Assembly (NCBI RefSeq): GCF_019904295.1
Contig: NZ_CP065359.1
Span: forward strand, 1,017,001-1,081,000
Length of the DNA: 64,000 nt
DNA from: Ruegeria sp. SCSIO 43209
GTDB taxonomy: Bacteria; Pseudomonadota; Alphaproteobacteria; Rhodobacterales; Rhodobacteraceae
Direction of reading: 5' to 3'
The position numbers were made by a program, and so were the translations under genes. How positions within the stretch are numbered: position 1 is the first letter of the stretch; each line of letters opens with the position of its first letter. Shown here one piece after another: positions 9,135-19,016 of this stretch. The notes under the pieces are model-generated. The model was given only the letters and a program-made list of their open reading frames with translations. It made no database searches and was not told where the DNA came from.

Positions 9135-10492
9135 TTCCGTTTCCTCTTTTTCTTCTTCTTTGCGCGCTCCGAGGCAATCAACACATCCTGTGCCCTTTGC
9201 CAACCCGGAGAGCCTTCGGGGAGCTGTGCAACAGCCCGTTTAGCATGTATGCCCGCATCATCAAGTCGGCCCTGCAGCGCATAGCGTTCTGCAGTCACCG
9301 CAGACGCCATTCCGTTGTTGCCCACCTGCGAATAGGCAGAACCCAGATCCTGCATCAGCCGGGCATTGCGATAGTCGCGTGCGCGCGCCTTTTCAAGCAC
9401 TTGCAGGGCTTTCTTCGTCTTGCCATCCGCCAGCAAAGCACGTCCGTAACCGGCGAGGATCAGGGCATTGTTGGGCGCCATATCAACGGCTGCACCGTAG
9501 GCATCCACAGCTTCGGGCACGCGCCGGTTCTCCAATAGAATCTGGCCCTTCAATTCATAAAAAAACGGATCGTCAGGGCGAATCTCAAGCGCACCATTGA
9601 TTGCGGCGCGGGCACGGGCGAGATCGCGATTTTGATGATGGGCCGATGCCTCGCGCATCAGGCGTATGTCACGATCTTTTTCTTCGCCCGCGCGACGCAT
9701 GGTCCAGGTCGGGGATCGAAGAAAGGCTGACAACTTACCTTTGATCCGCGCGAACCAGTAATCGGCATTTGCGTTTTGCTCTGCCTTGTCGCCGAATTCG
9801 TTCAGAAAGGCCTCGGCGGCGCGCAAACGTTCGCGGCTGGTAGGGTGTGAGCGCATGTAGGGGTCTTGATTGACGGGGTTCAACAGCTCTTGCCCCGCGA
9901 ACTTACGGTGCAGGTTGACCATCCCGCGCGGAGATACTCCCGCCCAACGCAAATAGCTGGCAGCACTTCGATCCGCCGAGGCTTCTTCAGCCCGCGTATG
10001 GCCCAGAAAGCTGCGCAGCGCCGAGGCTTGTGTGCCCGCTGCAATTCCTGCAGCAGCTTCTCCGCCACCTGCGGCTGCGGCTGCAAGCGCTAAAAGTGTC
10101 CCAAGCTGCGCGTTACGTTGTGCCGCGCGCAGGTTCTCTGAGCGTCTGGCCAAGTGGCCGTTGGCGATGTGCGCGGCCTCGTGTGCGATCACCGCTTGCA
10201 GCATCTCGGGCGTATCGACGCTCAGGATCAAGCCATAGTTGATATAGATCGTGTTGTAATCGATCACGAAGGCATTGAACGTACCATCATTGACGATCAG
10301 TACGCGCACCCGGTTGGTGTTCAGGCCAGCGGCCCGCAGGATCGGAAAGGCAAGCTCTTGCAGCCCGTGTTCAATGTCGGGATCGCGGATAAGGCTTTGC
10401 GCGCTGGCCTGCATGGCGCTGATCGACCATGTCACTGCCAGCAGCAACACGGCCGGGATTGACGCCAGCCGGGATAAGCGTTCAAAAGCCAT
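9131..10492 (-). CDS. M48-family Zn metalloprotease with TPR domain (BepA-like)
   Basis: A periplasmic protease of 453 residues from the chosen ATG 10492. The N-terminus is a signal peptide ending near ASAQ. The zinc motif HEAAH is at residues 104-108, with a downstream glutamate in RAEEASADRSA. The C-terminal half (about 280-445) is TPR-like, and the tail is lysine/arginine rich (KKKKKRKRK). BepA/YfgC proteins of this layout act in outer-membrane protein quality control. The coupling with a DsbA-type gene fits an envelope-folding role. Reading frames extending to 10582 overlap the divergent aminotransferase and are not favoured. Confidence 0.88.
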   Translation of the reverse strand: MAFERLSRLASIPAVLLLAVTWSISAMQASAQSLIRDPDIEHGLQELAFPILRAAGLNTNRVRVLIVNDGTFNAFVIDYNTIYINYGLILSVDTPEMLQAVIAHEAAHIANGHLARRSENLRAAQRNAQLGTLLALAAAAAGGGEAAAGIAAGTQASALRSFLGHTRAEEASADRSAASYLRWAGVSPRGMVNLHRKFAGQELLNPVNQDPYMRSHPTSRERLRAAEAFLNEFGDKAEQNANADYWFARIKGKLSAFLRSPTWTMRRAGEEKDRDIRLMREASAHHQNRDLARARAAINGALEIRPDDPFFYELKGQILLENRRVPEAVDAYGAAVDMAPNNALILAGYGRALLADGKTKKALQVLEKARARDYRNARLMQDLGSAYSQVGNNGMASAVTAERYALQGRLDDAGIHAKRAVAQLPEGSPGWQRAQDVLIASERAKKKKKRKRK

Positions 10493-10514
10493 GGCTGCAA
10501 CATGGGAGATGGCC

Positions 10515-11678
10515 ATGAGAAACTCAACCCGTTCCGGGGTCAATCCCTTCATCGTGATGGACGTGATGGAGGCCGCGCGCAAGGCGGAAGAAGCCGGGCG
10601 GCATGTCGTTCACATGGAAGTAGGTCAACCGGGGACCGGCGCACCCAAAGGGGCAACCGAAGCATTGGCGAAGGCCATGGAACAAGGGCCGCTTGGGTAT
10701 ACGGTGGCTTTGGGTTTGCCCGCTCTTCGTCAGCGGATCGCGCAGATGTATGGCGAATGGTATGGCGTTGATCTCAATCCAGAACGGGTGGTCATCACAC
10801 CGGGATCATCGGGCGGGTTTTTGCTCGCCTTTACCGCTCTGTTCGACAGCGGTGATCGGGTGGGGATTGGTGCCCCGGGATATCCCTCTTATCGGCAAAT
10901 CCTGAAAGCCTTGGGTTTGGTGCCGGTAGACTTGCCGACAGCACCGGAAAACCGGCTACAGCCGGTGCCCGCCGATTTCACGGGGCTTGATTTGCAGGGA
11001 TTGATGGTTGCCTCGCCTGCCAACCCGACTGGAACAATGCTGGATCACAAGGCGATGCAGGCGCTGATCGATGCGGCGCACGGGCAGGGTGCATCGTTCA
11101 TCAGTGACGAGATTTATCACGGGCTGGAATACGAGGCCAAAGCCGTCACTGCGCTGGAGCTGACGGATGAGTGCTATGTGATCAACTCATTCTCTAAATA
11201 TTTTTCGATGACCGGCTGGCGCGTTGGCTGGATGGTTGTGCCCGAAGATCAGGTGCGCGTGGTTGAGCGGATTGCCCAGAACATGTTCATCTGCGCGCCT
11301 CACGCCAGTCAGGTGGCCGCATTGGCAGCTATAGATTGTGACGACGAATTGCAGGCAAATCTGGATGTATACCGCCGCAATCGTCTGTTGATGTTGGATG
11401 GGTTGCCCAAGGCCGGTTTTACCAGTATCGCACCGCCGGATGGGGCGTTTTATGTTTACGCGGATGTCTCAGACTTGACCGATGACAGCCGGGCATTTGC
11501 AGCCGAGATTCTCGACAAAGCCGGGGTTGCCGTGACGCCGGGGCTGGATTTCGATCCGGTGCGCGGGCATACGACGCTGCGATTTTCCTATGCGCGATCG
11601 ACCGAAGACATTCAGGAAGGGCTGGATCGGCTACAACTTTTTATGGCCAAGCGGGGTGCGATCCCGCAATCGGCCTAA
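10515..11678 (+). CDS. Class I/II PLP aminotransferase
   Basis: A fold-type I aminotransferase of 387 residues. The PLP lysine is in INSFSKYFSMTGWRVGW, preceded by the ASPANPTGTM and SDEIYHGLEYE motifs that contact the cofactor. I choose ATG 10515 because GGGAGA lies six bases upstream; ATGs at 10491 and 10509 are alternatives. The product resembles the aspartate/aromatic aminotransferase set often annotated as pyridoxal phosphate-dependent aminotransferase in Rhodobacterales; the substrate pair is not resolved. Only 22 bases separate its start from the divergent protease start. Confidence 0.88.
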   Translation: MRNSTRSGVNPFIVMDVMEAARKAEEAGRHVVHMEVGQPGTGAPKGATEALAKAMEQGPLGYTVALGLPALRQRIAQMYGEWYGVDLNPERVVITPGSSGGFLLAFTALFDSGDRVGIGAPGYPSYRQILKALGLVPVDLPTAPENRLQPVPADFTGLDLQGLMVASPANPTGTMLDHKAMQALIDAAHGQGASFISDEIYHGLEYEAKAVTALELTDECYVINSFSKYFSMTGWRVGWMVVPEDQVRVVERIAQNMFICAPHASQVAALAAIDCDDELQANLDVYRRNRLLMLDGLPKAGFTSIAPPDGAFYVYADVSDLTDDSRAFAAEILDKAGVAVTPGLDFDPVRGHTTLRFSYARSTEDIQEGLDRLQLFMAKRGAIPQSA

Positions 11679-11744
11679 AGCGTTCACAAAGGCGGCGTCA
11701 TGCGATAGGCTCTGCCTCAAACGATCTCGGGATAACTTGAGGGC

Positions 11745-12965
11745 ATGAGCAGGATTTTCTACGCAATCGCCCTGATCTGGGCGCTGACTGGTGCTGCTGT
11801 CGCGCAAGACTTTAGCGCGCTTGCACGCGTCCTTCCGGACCAGAGCGGCATCGTCGATGATGGCAATACCGGCGTAAGGGTCGAACTTGGGCTGACTCAA
11901 GGCGTGCCATACCGCGTGTTCACACTGCGCGATCCATACCGCGTGGTGCTGGATTTTCAAGAGGTCGACTGGTCTGGCCTGAACCGCGAGACCTTCCTGC
12001 AAACCAGCCGGATCAGCGGTGTTCAATTCGGGGCGTACGTGCCCGGTTGGTCGCGTCTGGTGTTGGAGCTGGGCGCTCCGCTGGCGGTGGAAACAGCTGA
12101 TCTGCGGGTTGATCAGGCGACGGGCACTGCTCAACTATCGCTGCACCTAAAAGGCACTGATTTTGACAGTTTTGCAGCCAGCGCAGGTGCCCCGCGTCAG
12201 CCCGGCTGGGATTTGCCGGAACCCGCAGTGACACCGGCACTGCCACGGCGCGACGGTGTGCGGGCGGTACGGGTCATGCTGGATCCCGGGCATGGCGGCA
12301 TTGATCCCGGGGCAGAATTCGCTGATACAAATGAGAAAACACTGATGCTGACCTTCGCGCGAGAGCTGCGAGAGGCGCTGCTGCGTACCGGCGGTTTCGA
12401 AGTGGTGATGACGCGTGTTGACGATCAATTCGTCTCGCTCGAACGCCGTATCTCGCTGGCACATCAGGCCGGGGCCGACGTGTTTATCTCACTGCATGCG
12501 GATTCGCTTTCCGAAGGGCTGGCGCATGGGTCGGTCGTGTACACTCTTTCAGAGGAAGCTTCAGACGTTGCCAGTCAAAAGCTGGCCGAACGGCATGACC
12601 GGAGTGATTTGATCGCAGGTATTGATCTCAGCGGTGCAGACGATCAGGTCGCTGATGTGTTGCTGGATCTGGCTCGGCAAGAGACTGTGCCACGCAGTAG
12701 CGCACTGGCGCGCTCGCTGGTGGATGGAATGACGCAGCAGGGAGGCCCGATGAATCGTCGTCCGCTACGTTCTTCGTCGTTTTCGGTGTTGAAGGCAGCC
12801 GATATCCCATCGGTTCTGGTTGAGTTGGGTTTTTTGTCCAGCCCGCGCGATTTCAAGAACATCTCTGATCCAAACTGGCGCGCATCCATGGCGCATGGGC
12901 TTGTGCAGGGGCTTGAGAACTGGCGTCGGGACGATCTGGTGAAGCGATCTCTGATCGGACAATGA
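11745..12965 (+). CDS. amiC: N-acetylmuramoyl-L-alanine amidase
   Basis: A periplasmic peptidoglycan amidase of 406 residues that cleaves the bond between MurNAc and the stem peptide during daughter-cell separation. A signal peptide covers about residues 1-20. An AMIN-type domain (about 35-140) should target the septum. The Amidase_3 domain (about 175-395) shows the zinc ligands in DPGHGGIDPG, in NEKTLML and in FISLHAD, and the catalytic glutamate in VLVELGFLSS. It lies 95 bases ahead of the penicillin-binding protein gene, forming a cell-wall pair. Confidence 0.92.
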   Translation: MSRIFYAIALIWALTGAAVAQDFSALARVLPDQSGIVDDGNTGVRVELGLTQGVPYRVFTLRDPYRVVLDFQEVDWSGLNRETFLQTSRISGVQFGAYVPGWSRLVLELGAPLAVETADLRVDQATGTAQLSLHLKGTDFDSFAASAGAPRQPGWDLPEPAVTPALPRRDGVRAVRVMLDPGHGGIDPGAEFADTNEKTLMLTFARELREALLRTGGFEVVMTRVDDQFVSLERRISLAHQAGADVFISLHADSLSEGLAHGSVVYTLSEEASDVASQKLAERHDRSDLIAGIDLSGADDQVADVLLDLARQETVPRSSALARSLVDGMTQQGGPMNRRPLRSSSFSVLKAADIPSVLVELGFLSSPRDFKNISDPNWRASMAHGLVQGLENWRRDDLVKRSLIGQ

Positions 12966-13003
12966 CGCAGCGGCGCAAAACAGCCATTGTAGCCTTTCGT
13001 GTT

Positions 13004-13032
13004 TTGACCCTGCGCGGGGGCGACACTATATA
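13004..13032 (+). promoter_or_regulatory. Sigma-70-like promoter for ponA
   Basis: TTGACC at 13004-13009 and TATATA at 13027-13032 are separated by exactly 17 bases, upstream of the GTG start at 13061. This suggests that the penicillin-binding protein gene is transcribed independently of amiC. Confidence 0.6.
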
Positions 13033-13060
13033 GGCGTCATCGCGAGTAAAAGGCAGTAAC

Positions 13061-15547
13061 GTGATCCGGTTTATTCTTTCGTTCTTCGGGGCAATTTTCA
13101 GTCTCGTGACCTTAGGTATTTTTATGGCCGCGCTGGTCGTTGGCGCGGTGTTCTGGATGTATGGCCGAGACCTGCCCAGTCATGAATCATTGGCACAATA
13201 CAAACCACCGACGATCAGCCGGATTTACTCGGGTGAGGGCCAGCTGATCGACGAATTTGCGCAGGAGCGTCGCCTGTTTACGCCGTCCGAGGAAATTCCC
13301 GATCTGGTAAAACAGGCCTTTATCTCGGCGGAAGATAAAAACTTCTATACTCATCAGGGTTATGACCCGCGTGGGATCATTGCTGCCGGGGTCGAGGCAG
13401 TGCGCACTAAAGGCGAAACCGTTCGTGGTGCTTCAACCATCACGCAGCAGGTGATGAAGAACTTCCTTTTGTCCGGTGATCGCCGGGCCGAGCGCAAGAT
13501 CAAGGAAATTATCCTCGCCACCCGGCTTGAGGATACCTTGGACAAGGAACAGATCCTCGAGCTGTATATGAACGAGATCTTTCTGGGTCAGAACTCTTAT
13601 GGTGTGACCGCTGCTGCGCAGACCTATTTCAACAAAACTCTGCAGGAACTGACCCCGCATGAAGCCGCGATGCTGGCGGCGATGCCCAAGGCACCATCGG
13701 ACTACCATCCTGTGCGGCAGAAAGAACGTTTGCTGAACCGCCGCAACTATGTGCTGCGCGAGATGCAGCAGAACGGCTATATCGATCAGGCCACCTATGA
13801 GACCGAAGTCGAGATGCCTTTGCGTTCGGTTCAGAACGGGGATTTTGAAAGCTTCCGCACTGCACTGCCGCCGCGTGACTATTTCACCGACGAAATCCGT
13901 CGCCAGTTGAGCGAGGATTTTGGCGAGGGTGAGTTCTTCACTGGCGGTTTCACCGTACGCGCCTCGGTGGATGAGGAAATGCAGGTCGAAGCGGCGAAAG
14001 CCCTGCGAACGGCGCTGCAGAAATACGACCGCTCTCGCGGGCGGTGGCGCGGCACAGGCGAGGTCATCGCCGAGGAGAAGCTGGCGGATGAAGCACAGTG
14101 GCGCGAGGCGCTGGCGATCATGGAAATCCCCCGCGACGTGGTGCTGCCGACGCAGTGGTATCCTGCCGTTGTTCTGAACGTGGCCGACCAATCCCTGACC
14201 GTCGGGATCGAAGATGGCCCAGCAGATGGCACAATCCCGCGCGAAGACATCAAGTGGATGCAGGGCAATTTCCAGGACAATTTCAAACGCGGCGATGTCA
14301 TTCTGGTAATGGCTGGCGAAGAGGGGCAGTGGTCTGCCCGTCAGGTGCCAGAAGTGCAGGGCGGCTTTGTCGCGATGGACGTGAATTCGGGCCGTGTTCT
14401 GGCGATGCAGGGTGGGTTCTCGTATCAGGACACCGTGTTCAACCGCGCCACTCAGGCGCAGCGCCAGCCCGGGTCCAGCTTCAAGCCATTCGTTTATGCC
14501 GCTGCTCTGGATAGCGGATACAGCCCCGCGACGATCGTTGTGGATGCGCCGATCGAGGTGAATACACCGCAGGGCCTGTGGCGTCCCAAAAACTCGACGA
14601 ACAAGTTTTATGGTCCGACCCCGTTGCGTACCGGGATCGAACAGTCGCGGAACTTGATGACCATCCGTCTGGCGCAAGAAGTCACCATGCCCGTTGTTGC
14701 GGGCTATGCCGAGCGGTTTGGCGTCTATGATCGGATGGGGGCGTTCCTTGCGAACTCGCTGGGGTCAGAAGAGACGACGCTGTATAAGATGGTTGCTGCT
14801 TATGCGATGTTCGCCAATGGTGGTGAACGGGTCGAACCAACGTTGGTCGACCGTATTCAGGACCGGTTTGGCAAGACCATCTATCGCCATGACGATCGCC
14901 AGTGCGTCGATTGTAACTCTAGCTGGCTTGAGCCTGATGAATCGCCCACGATCCTCACCGATCGCAGCCAGGTCATGGATGCCATCACCGCCTACCAGTT
15001 GACGTCGATGATGAAGGGCGTGGTTGATCGCGGCACTGCATCACGTGTTGTGAACCTGCCCGTGCCCACAGCGGGCAAGACCGGCACCACGAACGAATCC
15101 AAGGATGCGTGGTTCATCGGTTTCACCTCAAATATCGTGGCCGGTTGCTACATCGGTTATGACCGCCCGCGCCCGATGGGCCGGGGGGCCTACGGCGGCA
15201 CCTTGTGCGGTCCTGTGTTCCAAAGCTTTATGGAAAAAGCAGTCGAGAAATACGGCGGTGGCCCGTTCGAGGTGCCTCCGGGTGGCCATTTCATCAAGAT
15301 TGACCGGTTCAGCGGCGCGCGCCTGCCAGAAGACGCGAGTGGAGAATATGTGGTCGCCGAGTATTTCCGTGATGGCGTGGATGGTTTTATCGATCGCGTC
15401 TATGACGGTGGCTTCGCGATGGGATCTGACCTGCCGTTGTTTGAAGAGGCAAGTTCGGGCCGTCAGGTGACCACCTCAACCGGGGATACGATCACGGTTG
15501 GCCCCAATGCCAGCCAGGGCGATCTGCAGGGCGGCGGGCTTTACTGA
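13061..15547 (+). CDS. mrcA: Penicillin-binding protein 1A
   Basis: A bifunctional class A PBP of 828 residues that polymerises glycan strands and cross-links peptides. One N-terminal membrane anchor lies at about residues 3-34. The GT51 domain shows the catalytic glutamate E91 in SAEDKNFYTHQG, GASTITQQ and the RKIKE motif. An OB-like insert precedes the transpeptidase, whose active site is S472 in SSFKP, with SRN in EQSRNLMT and the KTGT motif in GKTGTTNESKDAWF near residue 673. Translation starts at GTG after AAAAGGCAG. Confidence 0.95.
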   Translation: MIRFILSFFGAIFSLVTLGIFMAALVVGAVFWMYGRDLPSHESLAQYKPPTISRIYSGEGQLIDEFAQERRLFTPSEEIPDLVKQAFISAEDKNFYTHQGYDPRGIIAAGVEAVRTKGETVRGASTITQQVMKNFLLSGDRRAERKIKEIILATRLEDTLDKEQILELYMNEIFLGQNSYGVTAAAQTYFNKTLQELTPHEAAMLAAMPKAPSDYHPVRQKERLLNRRNYVLREMQQNGYIDQATYETEVEMPLRSVQNGDFESFRTALPPRDYFTDEIRRQLSEDFGEGEFFTGGFTVRASVDEEMQVEAAKALRTALQKYDRSRGRWRGTGEVIAEEKLADEAQWREALAIMEIPRDVVLPTQWYPAVVLNVADQSLTVGIEDGPADGTIPREDIKWMQGNFQDNFKRGDVILVMAGEEGQWSARQVPEVQGGFVAMDVNSGRVLAMQGGFSYQDTVFNRATQAQRQPGSSFKPFVYAAALDSGYSPATIVVDAPIEVNTPQGLWRPKNSTNKFYGPTPLRTGIEQSRNLMTIRLAQEVTMPVVAGYAERFGVYDRMGAFLANSLGSEETTLYKMVAAYAMFANGGERVEPTLVDRIQDRFGKTIYRHDDRQCVDCNSSWLEPDESPTILTDRSQVMDAITAYQLTSMMKGVVDRGTASRVVNLPVPTAGKTGTTNESKDAWFIGFTSNIVAGCYIGYDRPRPMGRGAYGGTLCGPVFQSFMEKAVEKYGGGPFEVPPGGHFIKIDRFSGARLPEDASGEYVVAEYFRDGVDGFIDRVYDGGFAMGSDLPLFEEASSGRQVTTSTGDTITVGPNASQGDLQGGGLY

Positions 15548-15636
15548 TCCGCCCAAGTTTCCCGGCTCAGTCGTCTTGTGGTGCCTCGCACCTCTTGCTA
15601 TCACGCACACCTGATTGAGCAAGTTGGGACCTGACC

Positions 15637-16764
15637 ATGCGCGCCGAAACCCAGAATATTGTGGCGGAAATCGAAAAGTCGCTGGAGCTGCTGGCGCAGC
15701 GCATGGACTATGAAACAGCGCCGCACCGGTTGGAGGAATTCAACGCGCGTGTTGAAGATCCGAACCTGTGGGACAATCCCGAGAACGCGCAGAAATTGAT
15801 GCGCGAACGGCAGTTGCTGGTCGATGCCATCGAGACCTACGAATCCATCAAGACCGATCTCAGCGACAATATTGAGCTGATCGAACTGGGCGAGATGGAA
15901 GAGGACGAAGAGGTCGTGACCGACGCCGAAGAAGCGATCAAAAAGCTGAAGACCAAGGCCGCAAAGAAAGAGCTTGAGGCGCTGCTTGATGGCGAGGCGG
16001 ACGGCAATGATACCTTCCTTGAGATCAACTCGGGCGCGGGCGGTACGGAAAGCTGCGACTGGGCCTCGATGCTGGCGCGGATGTATGTCCGCTGGGCCGA
16101 GAAAAAGGGCTATACGGTCGAACTGCAATCCGAGACAGCGGGGGAAGAGGCGGGGATCAAGTCCGCCGCCTACAAGATAACTGGCCACAACGCCTATGGC
16201 TGGTTGAAATCGGAAAGTGGCGTGCACCGTCTGGTGCGTATCTCTCCGTTCGACTCGGCGGCCAAGCGTCATACCTCGTTCAGTTCGGTCTGGGTTTATC
16301 CTGTGGTGGATGACAATATAGAGATTGAGGTGAACCCGGCCGATATCCGCGTCGACACCTATCGCTCGTCCGGCGCGGGCGGTCAGCACGTGAACACGAC
16401 GGACTCGGCCGTTCGGATCACGCATATTCCAACCGGAATCGTGGTGACCAGTTCCGAGAAATCGCAACACCAGAACCGAGATATTGCCATGAAGGCGCTC
16501 AAGTCCCGGCTGTACCAGCAAGAGCTGGATCGCAGAAACGCCGAGATCAACGCCGCCCACGAAGCAAAGGGTGATGCAGGCTGGGGCAACCAGATCCGGT
16601 CTTACGTGCTGCAGCCCTATCAGATGGTCAAAGACTTGCGGACCAATCACGAGACATCGGACACCAAGGGTGTGCTGGATGGTGATCTGGATGGTTTCAT
16701 GGCGGCGACACTGGCCCTGAATGTCTCGGGCAAAAGCCGGTCCGAGGCACAGGGCGACGGCTAA
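15637..16764 (+). CDS. prfB: Peptide chain release factor 2
   Basis: RF2 terminates translation at UGA and UAA codons. The 375-residue product carries the discriminator SPF at 203-205, which marks RF2 rather than RF1, and the catalytic GGQ at 248-250 ([12 protein letters not shown]). The gene is a single continuous frame: the in-frame UGA and programmed +1 frameshift known in Escherichia coli prfB are absent. The M50-type gene begins at the very next base after the stop. Confidence 0.95.
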   Translation: MRAETQNIVAEIEKSLELLAQRMDYETAPHRLEEFNARVEDPNLWDNPENAQKLMRERQLLVDAIETYESIKTDLSDNIELIELGEMEEDEEVVTDAEEAIKKLKTKAAKKELEALLDGEADGNDTFLEINSGAGGTESCDWASMLARMYVRWAEKKGYTVELQSETAGEEAGIKSAAYKITGHNAYGWLKSESGVHRLVRISPFDSAAKRHTSFSSVWVYPVVDDNIEIEVNPADIRVDTYRSSGAGGQHVNTTDSAVRITHIPTGIVVTSSEKSQHQNRDIAMKALKSRLYQQELDRRNAEINAAHEAKGDAGWGNQIRSYVLQPYQMVKDLRTNHETSDTKGVLDGDLDGFMAATLALNVSGKSRSEAQGDG

Positions 16765-17472
16765 TTGCGGCAGTCCCTGACCTCGGCTGTGAACCTGATC
16801 AAAGGCCACTGGCAATTGATCGCAATTGTCGCGTTGGTGTTTGTGTTCTGGAACACGATGCTGGTGCTTCCGTTGAAAATCCTGGTTGTGTTCCTGCATG
16901 AGCTTTCGCATGCCGGTGCCATTATCCTGACCGGTGGTTCGGTTGAAAGTTTCTCGGTCTCTCCACAACAAGGTGGCCTGGTTATTGGCCGAGGAGGCAA
17001 TCGGTTTGTCAGTCTGTCAGCGGGATATCTTGGGTCCTTGATGCTTGGGATGGGCCTGCTGATGATCGCCCTGCGCACCAATGCCGATCGGGCTGCGCTT
17101 GGTCTCTTTGGGGGAGTCATGCTGATTGTTGCGCTCCTGTATATCCGGGAACCGTTTGCCATGGCGTTCAGCGCGGGCTGTGGAGCGGTGATGCTGGCCA
17201 CCGCGTGGTTCCTGAACCGCAACCTGTGTGATCTGATTCTACGGGTCATCGGGCTGACCAGCATGATCTACGTTCCGTTTGACATTTTCGATGACACGAT
17301 CCGACGCGCGGGATTGCGATCAGATGCATATATGCTGGCTGAAGAATTCGGCGGAACCACCATGATGTGGGGCGGGTTGTGGCTGGTGCTTAGTCTGGTG
17401 ATGATCGTCTTTGGTCTGAAGAATGTGCTGGGCCGCAATAGCAATGTGCGGATCGACCTCAGGATCAGATGA
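16765..17472 (+). CDS. M50-family membrane metallopeptidase-like protein
   Basis: A polytopic membrane protein of 235 residues with about six hydrophobic segments. The zinc motif HELSH is in VVFLHELSHAGA near residue 46, inside the first membrane region, which is the M50 arrangement. A later DIFDDT motif could supply the third ligand. The start is TTG at 16765, immediately after the prfB stop; the next ATG (16858) would cut into the first helix. Regulated intramembrane proteolysis is typical of M50 proteases, but no substrate can be named. Confidence 0.75.
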   Translation: MRQSLTSAVNLIKGHWQLIAIVALVFVFWNTMLVLPLKILVVFLHELSHAGAIILTGGSVESFSVSPQQGGLVIGRGGNRFVSLSAGYLGSLMLGMGLLMIALRTNADRAALGLFGGVMLIVALLYIREPFAMAFSAGCGAVMLATAWFLNRNLCDLILRVIGLTSMIYVPFDIFDDTIRRAGLRSDAYMLAEEFGGTTMMWGGLWLVLSLVMIVFGLKNVLGRNSNVRIDLRIR

Positions 17473-17517
17473 TGCGCTCTCTTGCGCCGCTCTTCTTCGC
17501 GAAATTCTAAAAAGATA

Positions 17518-17540
17518 CATTTAAACAGTGGCTTTAAATG
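17518..17540. promoter_or_regulatory. AT-rich inverted repeat upstream of amidase gene
   Basis: CATTTAAA and TTTAAATG form a perfect 8-bp inverted repeat with a 7-base spacer, about 50 bases before the amidase start. It has no T-tract, so an operator is more likely than a terminator. The factor is unknown. Confidence 0.4.
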
Positions 17541-17590
17541 GTCCGAGCACGTCGCTAGGCTGATGACGAGCAGCCAAAGGACCAACCCGC

Positions 17591-18988
17591 ATGGATTTGA
17601 CCAGAGCATCCGCGACGGACATTCTTGACGCCTTGTCCCGCCGACAGCTTTCAGCTGCAGAACTGATGCGCGCGACGCTGGATCGGATCGCCCAGGTGAA
17701 CGGTGAGGTAAACGCGATTGTCGCGCTGCGGGATGAAGACGCTTTGATGGCCGAGGCGCGGGCGGCGGATGCCGCGTCACCTCGCGGCGCGCTGCACGGG
17801 TTGCCGATAGCGGTGAAAGATCTGGTAAATGTGGCAGGGATCACTTCGACGCAGGGTTCGCCATTGTTCAAGGATCATGTGCCGCAAACTGACGATCTGC
17901 TGGCCGCCCGGCTAAGGGCTGCTGGGGCAATTCTGATCGGTAAGACCAACACGCCGGAATTCGGACTGGGTTCGCACACGTTCAATCCTGTCTATGGTGC
18001 AACACGCAACCCTTATGATCCCACGAAAACCTGTGGAGGTTCGTCGGGCGGTGCAGCAGTGGCGTTGGCGACGGGAATGCTGGCGCTGGCGGACGGCTCG
18101 GACATGATGGGCAGCCTGCGCAACCCGGCCGCATGGAACAACGTATACGGGTTCAGGCCAAGTTGGGGGCGCGTTCCGTCTGAGCCAGTGGGGGACGGTT
18201 ATCTGCATCAGCTTTCAACTCTGGGGCCTATGGCGCGCAGCCCTGAAGACATCGGGCTATTGCTTGACGTCATATCCGGCCCCGATCCAAGGATGCCATT
18301 AAGCACAGAGGTCGAGCGCGTGTCGCCCGTTCAAGCGGCTGATCTGACAGGGATGCGCATAGGCTGGTTGGGCGACTGGGGCGGGGCGTTTCCGTGCGAA
18401 GAGGGTATCCTCGCGCTATGCCGCGATGCGTTGCACGTTTTCGAAGAACGCGGTGCGCGCGTTGAGGCGCTTGCACCACCGTTTGACGCGGACCTGATCT
18501 GGGACAGTTGGATTACTCTGCGCTCCTGGTCAGTGGCCGCAGGGTTGGAGCCTTTGGCCAAGAAGAAATCATCACTCAAAGATACCGCGCAATGGGAGTT
18601 GGAGCGCGGCCTGGCGCTCAGCGCGATGGATGTGCACCGGGCCAGTGTGAACCGGTCTGACTGGCACAAGCGGGCGGTGGAGCTTTTCGAAGACTATGAC
18701 GCCTTGGTGTTGCCCGCAGCGCCGGTCTGGCCGTTCGAACTTGAAACGCCGTACCCAACCGAAATCAAGGGGCAGGGGATGGATACCTACCATCGCTGGA
18801 TGCAGGTCGTGACACCCGTCAGCCTTTTGGGGTTGCCCTGTCTGGGTGCGCCTGTCGGTTTTGGAGCACAAGGGCTGCCGATGGGAATGCAGCTGTTCGG
18901 TCCGCGTGGTGCAGATGCGCGGATCTTGTCGATTGGGGCGGCATATCATTCTGCAACGCTTTGGCCTCAGAAACGACCCGCCATGTAG
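17591..18988 (+). CDS. Amidase-signature family amidase
   Basis: A 465-residue hydrolase of the amidase signature family, with the Ser-cisSer-Lys triad: the lysine in [11 protein letters not shown] near residue 80, the central serine in [10 protein letters not shown], and the nucleophile in [12 protein letters not shown]. The usual GSDTGGS motif is here GSDMMGS, a variant seen in part of the family. The family includes GatA-like, indoleacetamide and other carboxamide hydrolases, so the substrate is not assigned. No gatB or gatC lies nearby, which argues against a GatCAB subunit. Confidence 0.85.
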   Translation: MDLTRASATDILDALSRRQLSAAELMRATLDRIAQVNGEVNAIVALRDEDALMAEARAADAASPRGALHGLPIAVKDLVNVAGITSTQGSPLFKDHVPQTDDLLAARLRAAGAILIGKTNTPEFGLGSHTFNPVYGATRNPYDPTKTCGGSSGGAAVALATGMLALADGSDMMGSLRNPAAWNNVYGFRPSWGRVPSEPVGDGYLHQLSTLGPMARSPEDIGLLLDVISGPDPRMPLSTEVERVSPVQAADLTGMRIGWLGDWGGAFPCEEGILALCRDALHVFEERGARVEALAPPFDADLIWDSWITLRSWSVAAGLEPLAKKKSSLKDTAQWELERGLALSAMDVHRASVNRSDWHKRAVELFEDYDALVLPAAPVWPFELETPYPTEIKGQGMDTYHRWMQVVTPVSLLGLPCLGAPVGFGAQGLPMGMQLFGPRGADARILSIGAAYHSATLWPQKRPAM

Positions 18989-19016
18989 AACAACCGCCCG
19001 GGAGGAGAAAACAAGA

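Noticed and set aside
13433..14677. 414-codon antisense frame over the PBP1A gene
   Set aside because: PBP1A catalytic motifs occupy the plus frame; the antisense frame is His/Arg/Gln rich as shadows usually are.
15637..15750. Programmed +1 frameshift in prfB
   Set aside because: The frame is continuous from ATG through the region where E. coli has the in-frame UGA.
15601..16971. 456-codon antisense frame over prfB
   Set aside because: It is the shadow of the high-GC prfB gene and its neighbour; prfB motifs are unambiguous.
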